Below, one piece after another: positions 40,453 through 48,704 of a stretch of DNA of 64,000 bases. Source of the stretch: Methanomassiliicoccus sp. (GTDB taxonomy: Archaea; Thermoplasmatota; Thermoplasmata; Methanomassiliicoccales; Methanomassiliicoccaceae). The stretch's first letter is position 1. Each line of letters starts with the position of its first letter. The notes beneath the pieces are model-generated. The model ran no database searches. It was not told the DNA's origin and was given only the letters and a program-made list of their open reading frames with translations. The position numbers and the translations under genes are program-made. The stretch lies in NCBI GenBank assembly GCA_033485155.1, contig JAWQJJ010000005.1, positions 124,001-188,000 on the forward strand. The letters run 5' to 3'.

Positions 40453-40486
40453 GTTAAATATCGATGCCCTAATGCTAAAGGGCATC
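40453..40486 (+). promoter_or_regulatory. gatCAB promoter with inverted repeat at the start site
   Basis: The TATA box GTTAAATA (40452-40459) is followed by GATGCCC (40463-40469) and its inverted copy GGGCATC (40480-40486), which ends about where transcription should begin. A repeat in this place is a candidate operator for control of the amidotransferase operon. Confidence 0.45.
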
Positions 40487-40504
40487 CCAAGCCAGGAGAA
40501 TTGA

Positions 40505-40780
40505 ATGATGGACAGGGAGACAGTAAGCAAGGTTGCTAAGGTGGCCAGGTTAAAGCTCACCGATGCGGAGATAGAGCAGTACGCTGCCGACCTGGAGGAT
40601 ATCATCGAGGCCTTCGCGGTGCTCGACGAGGCACCAGTGGTGGAGGAGTACGACCTCGGGCCGATCAAGGTCGAGGACATCCTGCGCGAAGATGTGGTCT
40701 GCCGCGATTCCGACCCCGCCGAGCTGCGTGAGGTCATGGGCACCAAGGACGACTGGGTAAGGGGGCCGAGGCTATCGTGA
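40505..40780 (+). CDS. gatC: Asp-tRNA(Asn)/Glu-tRNA(Gln) amidotransferase subunit C
   Basis: GatC is the small subunit that holds GatA and GatB together. The 91-aa protein shows VSKVAKVARLKLTDAEIE near the N terminus and a conserved LREDVV segment in the second half. GGAG lies six bases before ATG 40505 (ATG 40508 is possible too). The stop overlaps the GTG start of gatA. Confidence 0.9.
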   Translation: MMDRETVSKVAKVARLKLTDAEIEQYAADLEDIIEAFAVLDEAPVVEEYDLGPIKVEDILREDVVCRDSDPAELREVMGTKDDWVRGPRLS

Positions 40781-42102
40781 CCACCTTCCCCACCGCCGAC
40801 CAGCTAAGGTCGATCGACGAGAGGCATCAAGTCTTCTGCGAGCGTCTCGAGGACCCCTTGGCACTGGATCAGGGAACATTTCACTTCTCGGCCAAGGACA
40901 ACCTGTGCTCGCGCGGGTTCCAAGCCCGGGCGGGGAGCAGGATCCTGAAGGGATATCGGCCGCCCTTCGATGCCACGCCCATCCGGAAATTGAGGGAGAG
41001 CGGCGGGCTTCTGCTTGGCAAGACCAACATGGACGAGTTCGGGTTCGGCACCTTCAGCACCAACTCCGGATTTGGGGTGCCGCGCAACCCGTTCGATCCG
41101 GAAAGGAGCTGCGGAGGGTCCTCGGGCGGAGCGGCCGCCGCGGCCTCGCTCATCCCCCAGCACGTCGCACTGGGAGTCAGCACCGGAGGTTCAATCTCCT
41201 GCCCTGCCGCGTTCTGCGGCGTCATCGGCCTCACCCCGACCTACGGGAGGGTGTCGCGCTGGGGACTGATCGATTACGGTAACTCGCTGGACAAGGTCGG
41301 GCTGCTGACACGCACGGCCCGGGACCTGGAACGATACCTGCCGGTGATCTCTGGTCCCGACCCCAAAGACCCCACCTCTCTCACCCAGCCGGTACTCGAT
41401 ATGAGAGGCGAGGTGGAAACAGTAGCGGTGCCGGACGAGGCACTTGTCGGCCTGTCACCTGAGGTGGCGGCATCGTTCCGCGAGGCCCTCAAGGAGTTGG
41501 AGAGAAACGGCGTGAAGGTCAGGGAGGTCAAGATGCCCTCGCTGCGCTACGCCATCCCTGCCTACTATATCCTGGCGACCTCAGAGGCGTCCACGAACCT
41601 GGCGCGTTACTGCGGTATGCGGTTCGGGGCGATGAACCAGGAGTTCGATCAGGGATTCAACGACTTCTTTGCCCAGACGCGGTCGGAGGATTTCGGGCCG
41701 GAAGCAAAGAGAAGGATCCTTCTCGGAACCTTCTCGCGCATGGTGGGGTTCCGCAACCGCTACTACATGAAGGCGCTGCAGGTGAGGCAGCTGATCATCC
41801 GCGAGTACCGCAGGGTGTTCGACAGCTGCGACGCCGTCCTGACGCCGACCATGCCCTTTGTCGCCCCGCGGTTCGATGAGATCGCCCGCATGCGGCCGCT
41901 GGAGATGTACCAGGCCGACTTCCTTACCGTTCCCCCTAACCTCGCTGGAATGCCCCACCTGTCGCTGCCCTGCGGGTACTCCCATGGGATGCCCGTCGGC
42001 ATGCAGGCGGTGACCCCACAGTGGACCGAGGGCTCGCTGGTGGGTCTCGCCCGCTTCTGGGAGGAAGAATTCCACTACCGCTTTCCCGAGGTGATGGTAT
42101 GA
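40777..42102 (+). CDS. gatA: Asp-tRNA(Asn)/Glu-tRNA(Gln) amidotransferase subunit A
   Basis: GatA is the glutaminase of the complex and releases ammonia for GatB. The 441-aa amidase-signature protein has the catalytic Lys in FHFSAKDNL and the Ser-cisSer stretch in CGGSSGGAAAA, with GKTNMDEFGFG between them. It begins with GTG inside the gatC stop and ends overlapping the gatB ATG, so gatCAB is a single translational chain. Confidence 0.95.
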   Translation: MTTFPTADQLRSIDERHQVFCERLEDPLALDQGTFHFSAKDNLCSRGFQARAGSRILKGYRPPFDATPIRKLRESGGLLLGKTNMDEFGFGTFSTNSGFGVPRNPFDPERSCGGSSGGAAAAASLIPQHVALGVSTGGSISCPAAFCGVIGLTPTYGRVSRWGLIDYGNSLDKVGLLTRTARDLERYLPVISGPDPKDPTSLTQPVLDMRGEVETVAVPDEALVGLSPEVAASFREALKELERNGVKVREVKMPSLRYAIPAYYILATSEASTNLARYCGMRFGAMNQEFDQGFNDFFAQTRSEDFGPEAKRRILLGTFSRMVGFRNRYYMKALQVRQLIIREYRRVFDSCDAVLTPTMPFVAPRFDEIARMRPLEMYQADFLTVPPNLAGMPHLSLPCGYSHGMPVGMQAVTPQWTEGSLVGLARFWEEEFHYRFPEVMV

Positions 42103-43439
42103 AGATAGGTCTAGAGATCCACGTGCAGTTGCCCACCCGGTCCAAGCTGTTCTGCGGGTGTTCCACCGCCGGTGAGACCCCCAACAGCTCGGTGTGCCCG
42201 ACATGCCTGGGACTGCCTGGTTCCCGGCCGTTCCTCAACCGCCAGGCCCTGGAGATGGGCGTGCTGATCGCTAAGTTCTTAAACTGCAAGATCGCCGACC
42301 GAGTGTGGTTCGCCCGCAAGACCTACTTTTACCCGGACCTTCCCAAGAACTTCCAGATCACCCAGTACGATTCGCCCCTGGGCACCGACGGCCACTTCAC
42401 GGTCGGAGGGAGGAGCATTGGTATCTGGAGGGTCCATATCGAGGAGGACCCCGGCAGGATACGTAGGGTCGGCCGTTCCGGAGAAGAGGTCGCTCTGGTC
42501 GATTATGATCGCTCGGGCATTCCCCTGGTCGAGATCGTCACCGCACCGGACATGAGCTCTCCGGCCGAGGCAAGGGACTTTCTCACCGACCTCATCATCG
42601 AGCTCCGCCGCCTCATCGGCGTCACCGGGGAGGAGCAGACCATGCGGGTCGATGCTAATATCTCGGTGGGCGAGGAGAGGGTGGAGATCAAGAACATCAC
42701 CGGCATGCGCAACGTGGAGAAGGGTTTGAAATCCGAGGTCAACCGGCAGACGAAGATGTTGGCCGCGGGGAAGCGCATCGTACGGGAGACCCGGCACTTC
42801 GACGAGGAGCGAGGAGTGACCATGCCCGGCCGGGAGAAGGAGTTCGAGGAGGACTACGGCTACATCGGAGAACCAGACCTCGGCACCTACCGCATAGGTC
42901 CCCTGGCCGCCTCCATGGCTATCCCCGAGACCCCTCTGGTCCGCGCCGCCCGGCTGTCGAAGGAGTGGAGAATGGGCGATCAGGCCGCCCGGCAGATCGT
43001 CCTCACCGACTGGGCCCTGGCAGACATGTTCGAAATCCTCGCCGCCAAGGTGGGGGGAGAGGCGGCGATGAGCTGGACCATGGGTCCCCTCAGCTCGAGC
43101 TGGAAAGACCTCAGGGGTCGCCTCCTCGATCTGAAGGGCGGCATCGTCGACATCGTTGTGTCCGTTGCCTCGGGCGAGATGACCGACAGCGAGGGGCGGA
43201 TGCGCATATCGGCGCTGTCCAGCGGCAAGGAAGCAGAGGCTCCGGGCGAGAATGAAGGGGACCTCGATGCCATCATCGTCCAGCTAGTTGACGAGCACCC
43301 TGAAGTGGTCAAGGATTACCAGGGCAACGAGCGGGCGGCCAACTTCCTCATCGGCCAGGTGATGAAAGCGATGAGGGGGAAATATTCCTCCAAGGTGGTC
43401 GCAGAAAGGATGAAAAAGGAATTAGAGAAAAGGGTTTAG
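42099..43439 (+). CDS. gatB: Asp-tRNA(Asn)/Glu-tRNA(Gln) amidotransferase subunit B
   Basis: GatB phosphorylates and amidates the mischarged aminoacyl-tRNA. The 446-aa protein starts IGLEIHVQLPTRSKLFCGC and has the zinc-ligand Cys pairs (FCGCS; CPTCLGLPG), the YFYPDLPKNFQITQYD block and a C-terminal YqeY-like tail domain (VVKDYQGNERAANFLIGQVM). GAGGTGAT is three bases from the ATG. The 3' end overlaps the convergent aspS by four bases. Confidence 0.96.
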   Translation: MKIGLEIHVQLPTRSKLFCGCSTAGETPNSSVCPTCLGLPGSRPFLNRQALEMGVLIAKFLNCKIADRVWFARKTYFYPDLPKNFQITQYDSPLGTDGHFTVGGRSIGIWRVHIEEDPGRIRRVGRSGEEVALVDYDRSGIPLVEIVTAPDMSSPAEARDFLTDLIIELRRLIGVTGEEQTMRVDANISVGEERVEIKNITGMRNVEKGLKSEVNRQTKMLAAGKRIVRETRHFDEERGVTMPGREKEFEEDYGYIGEPDLGTYRIGPLAASMAIPETPLVRAARLSKEWRMGDQAARQIVLTDWALADMFEILAAKVGGEAAMSWTMGPLSSSWKDLRGRLLDLKGGIVDIVVSVASGEMTDSEGRMRISALSSGKEAEAPGENEGDLDAIIVQLVDEHPEVVKDYQGNERAANFLIGQVMKAMRGKYSSKVVAERMKKELEKRV

Positions 43440-45268
43440 TTCTTTTCGTCCTCTTCGTCACCTACCAGGCAGAGGAGCTGGAGTTCGGAGAGCTTGCCCT
43501 CCTCCACCTTCGCCGGCGAGCCGTCCATCGGGCACTGGAACTTCTTGTTCTTGGGGAAGGCGATGACCTCGCGGATGGTATCGCAGCCCAGCAGGATGGA
43601 GACCAAGCGGTCGACGCCCAGGGCGATACCGCCATGGGGCGGGGCACCGTAACCCAGGGCTTCGAGGAAGAACCCGAAGTCGTTATCGATCTTCTCGTCG
43701 GACATGCCCAGGAGCTTGAACACCTTGCGTTGGACTTCGGGATCATGGCACCTCACCGAGCCGGAGCCGATCTCCGAGCCATCGAGGACCAGATCGTAGC
43801 TCAACCCCTGGATGGAAGTAAGGTCCTTGCATTCCCCTAGATTCATGTTCTCCGGCCGGACGAAGGCATGATGGAACGCCTCCAGCTGACCGGATACACT
43901 GTCCTTCTGGAACAGCGGGCAGCCGACCAGCCATACGAACTGATGCCCCTTGCCCTCGGTTAGGCGGAGGTCCTTGGCGAGCTTACGCCTGAGCTCTCCG
44001 CCGGCCTTGAGCGCGGCGATCTCCGAGCCCGCCAGGAACAGCAACAGGTCGCCCTCCTGGGCGTTCATCTGCTGTTCCAGCGCGGTGGTGACCTCCTTGG
44101 GGAAGTACTTGACGATGTTGCTCTGCAGTCCCTCGGAGGTCATGCGCATCCAGGTCAGACCGCCCATGCCCTGGGACTTAGCCCACTCGATGAGCCTATC
44201 CACTTCGTTGCGGCCGACCGCGGACTCGTCGCCAGCAGTCGACCTCATAAGATCGGCCTTGACGTTCATGCACTCGACCCGCCCGCCCTTGGAGAGTATC
44301 CGCTTAAAGATCTCGTAGTTCGCTCCTTTGACGATCTCAGTGACATCGCGGAGCTTGAGATCATAACGGATGTCCGGGGCATCGGTGCCGTAGCTGTGCA
44401 TCGCCTCGTAGAAGGTGACCCGGGGGAACGGCGTTTTCAGCTCGGTTCCGTAGATTGCGCGCCACATGGAGGACAGAACCTCCTCGATGAGCGCCTGCAC
44501 GTCGCGGTCGTCCACGAAAGACATCTCCACGTCCAGCTGAGTGAACTCCGGCTGGCGGTCGGACCGCGAGTCCTCGTCCCGGAAGCATCGGGCCACTTGG
44601 TAGTACTTGTCCATGCCTCCCACCATCAGCATCTGCTTGTACAACTGGGGGGACTGAGGAAGCGCATAGAAGGTGCCGAGCGAGATCCTCGACGGCACGA
44701 TGAAGTCCCTGGCTCCCTCCGGCGTCTGGCGGCACAGGATGGGTGTCTCGACCTCGACGAAGCCGAGATCGTCAAGCGCCCGCCTTGCCGCGGCCACAAG
44801 GCGATGTCGGAACCGCAGGTTGTTGGCCATCTGGGTCCGCCTGAGGTCAAGGAACCGGTACTTGAGACGGAGGTCCTCCGACGGCAACAGGGACCCTTTC
44901 TGATCGGCCACCTCAAAGGGCAGGGGTCGGGAAGAGTTCAGCAGCCTAGCGTCCTCGATGAGCACCTCTAGCTGCCCGGTGGGGTTCCGAGAATCCTCGG
45001 TCCCGGGCACACGATTCCTGACCACTCCGGTGACCGAGATTACAGACTCTCGGCCGAAGGACTTGAGCATCCTCTCTAGGCTCTCGCGGCCGTCCCCTCT
45101 CGACATGGCCTCAGGGTCGTACACCACTTGGGTGGTGCCGTACGCGTCCGCCAGGTCAAAGAAGAGCACCCCGCCATGGTCTCGGGAGAACCTGATCCAG
45201 CCGGCCAGCTGTACATGCTTGTCCAGATGATCGGCGCGCAGTTCTCCGCAGGTGTGTGTCCTCATCAT
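43436..45268 (-). CDS. aspS: Aspartyl-tRNA synthetase, bacterial type
   Basis: This 610-aa class II synthetase charges tRNA-Asp (and tRNA-Asn if non-discriminating). It has the long bacterial architecture: N-terminal OB fold (QLAGWIRFSRDHGGVLFFDL), then the catalytic core with YRFLDLRR, TPEGARDFIVPSR, ALPQSPQLYKQMLM, FRDEDSRSDRQPEFTQLD, a GAD-type insertion (about 320-430), and motif 3 GIALGVDRL. Archaeal AspRS normally lacks the GAD insert and is about 430 aa, so this gene looks acquired from bacteria. It faces gatCAB tail to tail, which suggests the pair supplies Asn-tRNA by transamidation. Confidence 0.93.
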   Translation of the reverse strand: MMRTHTCGELRADHLDKHVQLAGWIRFSRDHGGVLFFDLADAYGTTQVVYDPEAMSRGDGRESLERMLKSFGRESVISVTGVVRNRVPGTEDSRNPTGQLEVLIEDARLLNSSRPLPFEVADQKGSLLPSEDLRLKYRFLDLRRTQMANNLRFRHRLVAAARRALDDLGFVEVETPILCRQTPEGARDFIVPSRISLGTFYALPQSPQLYKQMLMVGGMDKYYQVARCFRDEDSRSDRQPEFTQLDVEMSFVDDRDVQALIEEVLSSMWRAIYGTELKTPFPRVTFYEAMHSYGTDAPDIRYDLKLRDVTEIVKGANYEIFKRILSKGGRVECMNVKADLMRSTAGDESAVGRNEVDRLIEWAKSQGMGGLTWMRMTSEGLQSNIVKYFPKEVTTALEQQMNAQEGDLLLFLAGSEIAALKAGGELRRKLAKDLRLTEGKGHQFVWLVGCPLFQKDSVSGQLEAFHHAFVRPENMNLGECKDLTSIQGLSYDLVLDGSEIGSGSVRCHDPEVQRKVFKLLGMSDEKIDNDFGFFLEALGYGAPPHGGIALGVDRLVSILLGCDTIREVIAFPKNKKFQCPMDGSPAKVEEGKLSELQLLCLVGDEEDEKN

Positions 45269-45392
45269 TTCCAGACCTCTTTAGAAGTCGCGGTCGTCCA
45301 AATATGTGGCCCCAAGATAAACCATTCGGTGCGGGGCCTTCAATTATCGATAGTGTGAAAGAAATATGGGTTGGGTTGGGCCCGAGACCCGA

Positions 45393-45872
45393 TCATAGGA
45401 TCTCATCCTGATGGTCCCCGGCGATATTCAGATCGGGGATGAACTGGTAGGGATCCTTGATCATGTTCAGCACCACGTAGGTGTTGGTCTTCTTGATGCC
45501 GTGGATGGTAAGCATGCGCTTGATCAGGTCAGAGAACTGGTCGCGGTTTTTGCAGGCCACCCAGGCGACCGAATCGCATTCCCCGGTGACGTCGAAGATG
45601 GCGAGCACGTTATCCATCGCCTTGATCTTGGCCTGCACGTCGAGGATATCTCCCTCGGTGTAGATATGCACCAGGGCCATGAACTCATATCCTAGCTTCA
45701 GGTAGTCGACGTTGGCTCGGTATCCCTTTACGATGCCCTGCTCCTCGAGATTCTTCACTCTTTGGATCAGAGTGGTGGGGTGGACCCCCAACCTCTTGGC
45801 GATCTGACGGTAGGAGCCCTGGCTGGATATGCAGAGTTCCTCGATGATGCGCTTGTCAAGCTCGTCTAGCAT
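45393..45872 (-). CDS. Lrp/AsnC family transcriptional regulator
   Basis: This 159-aa regulator has an N-terminal winged HTH (QIAKRLGVHPTTLIQRVKNLEEQGIV, residues 22-48 region) and a C-terminal RAM/AsnC ligand domain (ALVHIYTEGDILDVQAKI; VTGECDSVAWVAC). It probably senses an amino acid. It lies upstream of aspS on the same strand but with a 124-base gap. glnA is 1.4 kb away on the other strand. The target is unknown. Confidence 0.88.
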   Translation of the reverse strand: MLDELDKRIIEELCISSQGSYRQIAKRLGVHPTTLIQRVKNLEEQGIVKGYRANVDYLKLGYEFMALVHIYTEGDILDVQAKIKAMDNVLAIFDVTGECDSVAWVACKNRDQFSDLIKRMLTIHGIKKTNTYVVLNMIKDPYQFIPDLNIAGDHQDEIL

Positions 45873-46000
45873 TTTAACTACCCTACTGGATGGTTGTCTA
45901 ATGAGGATGGGGGTATAAGTAACTATTAGAGAGGGAGCGGTCCCGCCGGATTGTTATAGCCGGCCCGTAATCGTTAATAGCGGCCAATGATTAGCCACCG

Positions 46001-47191
46001 ATGATGACCGTTTGCCTTTACCAGACCGATCCCAACTGCCGCCATTTCGAGTCTCGGGTCACGGAGGTGCGGGGTGACTGGATAGTCCTCGAGAGCACCG
46101 CTTTCTACCCCGGCGGAGGTGGACAGGACCCTGACCGGGGGACGCTCTCGGGAGCGGCTGTGGAGGAGGTCAAGAAGGACAACGGCAATGTGCTGCACAA
46201 GGTCCCCGGCCATCATTTCACGGTCGGAGACGTGGTGCAGGGGAAGATAGATTGGACGAGGCGATACGACCTCATGCAAGGGCATACCGGCGAACACCTG
46301 CTGTTCTCCAGTCTCTCCCGGGTCAGCCCGGAGCTCAAGGTGGTCAAGATCGCCATCACACCGGAGAAGAAGAGCGTCATCGTCTCCGGGGAGCTGGACT
46401 GGGAGAGGGTCAAAGAGGCCGAGCGGCTGGCCATGGAGGCCATCGCCCGCGAGCTGGCCATCACCGAACGGATCGTGGGACGGGACGACCCCTACCTGGA
46501 GGAGACGCGGGTCAAGCTGGACCGCATCCACGGAGACAGCGTGAGGATCATCGAGATCGGGGACGTGGACCGGGCGGCCTGCTCCGGCGTGCACGTGGAG
46601 AACACCCGGGAGCTGGAAATGCTGCTGGTCACCGGGGTGACCTCGGCCCGCCCGGTGGGGGACCTGGAGGTCGAGTTCCAGGTCGGGAACCGGGCGAAGA
46701 TGAGCGCGGCCGAGCTGGCCATCACGGCCCTACGCGCGGCCGAGGCCCTGGGGTCCACGCCTAACGATCTCTTGGGGGCGCTTGGTAACCTGATCAGGGA
46801 TCGGGAGAGAGCGACCGCTGCGCTCCGCAAGTACGGAGCTAAAGCGCTGGAGGAGCTCGTTCCCTCGGACATCAACGGCGTCAAGCTGTACTCGGGCATC
46901 TTCGAGAATATGGATAAGAAGACCATCACGGACGCCGCCACTCGGTTCATAAGGGACCGCGCGGCTTGCGTGCTGGGCACGGTAGGCGAGCGCTTCATGC
47001 TCATCGTGGCCTGCGATCCGTCGATCAAGGTCAACTGTGTTGAGGTGCTCAACAAGGCCCTGGAGAAGGTTGGGGGGCGGGGAGGCGGTAAGTCCAACTT
47101 CGCCACCGGGGGCGCTCCAGAGTCCAAGGGGGCGGAGGAGGCCATTGTGGTAGCCATCGCATTGGTCACCGATGCACTCATGAATGAGTAG
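46001..47191 (+). CDS. Alanyl-tRNA editing protein AlaX, long form with DHHA1 domain
   Basis: This trans-editing hydrolase removes Ser or Gly from mischarged tRNA-Ala. The 396-aa protein has an N-terminal beta domain (FYPGGGGQDPDRGTL), the editing-site HxxxH (HTGEHLL, His95/His99), a second metal pair in ACSGVHV, and a C-terminal DHHA1 domain ending in the glycine-rich GGRGGGKSNFATGGAP. The synthetase core is absent, so this is AlaX-L. A TATA box at about 45971-45980 makes the transcript essentially leaderless. Confidence 0.88.
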   Translation: MMTVCLYQTDPNCRHFESRVTEVRGDWIVLESTAFYPGGGGQDPDRGTLSGAAVEEVKKDNGNVLHKVPGHHFTVGDVVQGKIDWTRRYDLMQGHTGEHLLFSSLSRVSPELKVVKIAITPEKKSVIVSGELDWERVKEAERLAMEAIARELAITERIVGRDDPYLEETRVKLDRIHGDSVRIIEIGDVDRAACSGVHVENTRELEMLLVTGVTSARPVGDLEVEFQVGNRAKMSAAELAITALRAAEALGSTPNDLLGALGNLIRDRERATAALRKYGAKALEELVPSDINGVKLYSGIFENMDKKTITDAATRFIRDRAACVLGTVGERFMLIVACDPSIKVNCVEVLNKALEKVGGRGGGKSNFATGGAPESKGAEEAIVVAIALVTDALMNE

Positions 47192-47292
47192 ACCTGACGC
47201 CGACGTCCAGTTGATTGAGCTGCCCGCCCTGACATTCGCAAGGCGTTGTTCAATCAGAAAGACTCTTTACCAAGCTTATCATACTATCATTT

Positions 47293-48636
47293 ATGCCAGC
47301 CGCTAATGGGTTCTCGAGAGAGGACATCATAAAGACAGTCAAGGAACAACACGTCAAGTTCATCGAGATGCAGTTCTCGGACATCTTGGGCGCGGTAAAG
47401 ACCGTCGCCCTTCCCACGTCCAACATCGAGAAGGCGCTGGATGAGGGCGTGTACATCGATGGGTCGTCGATCCTGGGCTATGCGACCATCGAGGAGTCGG
47501 ATATGAGGGCCCAACCCATCCTTTCATCGTTCCAGGTATATCCTTGGACCGCCAATGGGAGCATCAAGACCGCCCGGCTCTTCTGCCAGATCTTCGACCA
47601 CTCCGGCAACCGGTTCAAGGGAGATCCGAGGTGGGTGCTGGAAAAGATGGTGGCCAAGGCCAAGGAGAAGGGCTGGACCGTAAACCTGGGCCCGGAGTTT
47701 GAGTTCTTCCTCTTCAACCTGGATGCCTGCGGCAACCCGGTGGCCGCGCCCTCCGATTCGGCCGGCTACTTCGACCTCATGGCCCTGGACAAGGGGGAGG
47801 AGGTCCGCAAGAGCATCATGCTCAACCTCGATGAAATGGGGTTCGACTGCGAAGCCTCTCATCACGAGGTCGCCCCTGGCCAGCATGAAGTGGATATGCG
47901 CTACAATGATGCCCTGACCGTTGCCGACCGCATCATGACCTTCAAACTGGCGGTGAAGACCATCGCCCTGCAGCATGGACTGTGGGCCAGCTTCATGCCC
48001 AAGCCCATGTACAGAATGTCAGGGTCGGGGATGCACGTCCATCAGAGCCTAGCGGGATCCAAGGGGAACGCTTTTGACGACCCGTCCGGCAAGTTCGGGC
48101 TGAGCGAGAACGCCATGAAGTACCTCGGGGGGCTCCTCGCCCACTCCAAGGAGACCTGCGCCATCCTCAACTCCCATGTGAACTCCTTCAAGCGCCTGGT
48201 GCCTGGCTACGAGGCGCCATGCTATATTTCGTGGGCCAACATGAACCGCTCCGCGCTGATCCGTGTGCCCGCCGGAAGGGGCGTAAAGACGAGGATCGAA
48301 CTGCGTAATCCCGATCCCGCAGGGAACCCCTACCTGCAGTTCGCAATGATGATCGCCTCTGGCCTCGACGGAATCGAGAAGGGCCTGTATCCGCCCGAGC
48401 CAGTGGAGAAGGACATCTTCCACATGAACAAGGAGGAACGCCACCGGAACAAGATCGACTCCTTACCCGAGAACCTCGGCCAGGCGCTGGACGTGATGGC
48501 GGAGAGCGAACTGGTGCGGAAGACCCTGGGCGATCACGTGTTCAACCACTACCTCAAGATCAAGGGGGACGAGTGGGACGAGTACCGCACCTTCGTGACC
48601 GATTGGGAGGTCCAAAGGTACCTGAAGTTCCTTTAA
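47293..48636 (+). CDS. glnA: Glutamine synthetase type I
   Basis: Makes glutamine from glutamate, ammonia and ATP. The 447-aa protein has the beta-grasp N domain (FIEMQFSDILGAVKTVALP), the GSSILGYATIEESD segment, the active-site ASHHEVAPGQHEVD, GSGMHVHQSL, and the ATP/glutamate-site region RGVKTRIELRNPDPAGNPYL. The length is that of GSI-alpha. No adenylylation-loop Tyr was obvious. An AT-rich promoter element CTTATCATAC sits about 20 bases upstream, implying a leaderless start. A terminator hairpin follows. Confidence 0.95.
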   Translation: MPAANGFSREDIIKTVKEQHVKFIEMQFSDILGAVKTVALPTSNIEKALDEGVYIDGSSILGYATIEESDMRAQPILSSFQVYPWTANGSIKTARLFCQIFDHSGNRFKGDPRWVLEKMVAKAKEKGWTVNLGPEFEFFLFNLDACGNPVAAPSDSAGYFDLMALDKGEEVRKSIMLNLDEMGFDCEASHHEVAPGQHEVDMRYNDALTVADRIMTFKLAVKTIALQHGLWASFMPKPMYRMSGSGMHVHQSLAGSKGNAFDDPSGKFGLSENAMKYLGGLLAHSKETCAILNSHVNSFKRLVPGYEAPCYISWANMNRSALIRVPAGRGVKTRIELRNPDPAGNPYLQFAMMIASGLDGIEKGLYPPEPVEKDIFHMNKEERHRNKIDSLPENLGQALDVMAESELVRKTLGDHVFNHYLKIKGDEWDEYRTFVTDWEVQRYLKFL

Positions 48637-48647
48637 GTAAACCTTTT

Positions 48648-48670
48648 ACGGCCTTCGGGCCGTCCTTTTC
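48648..48670 (+). terminator. Terminator after glnA
   Basis: ACGGCC-TTCG-GGCCGT forms a six-base-pair UUCG-capped hairpin (48648-48663) followed by CCTTTTC, 12 bases past the glnA stop. UUCG tetraloops are very stable in RNA. Confidence 0.65.
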
Positions 48671-48704
48671 ATATATTATGGGCACAAATAGTCCTCATCC
48701 AGGT

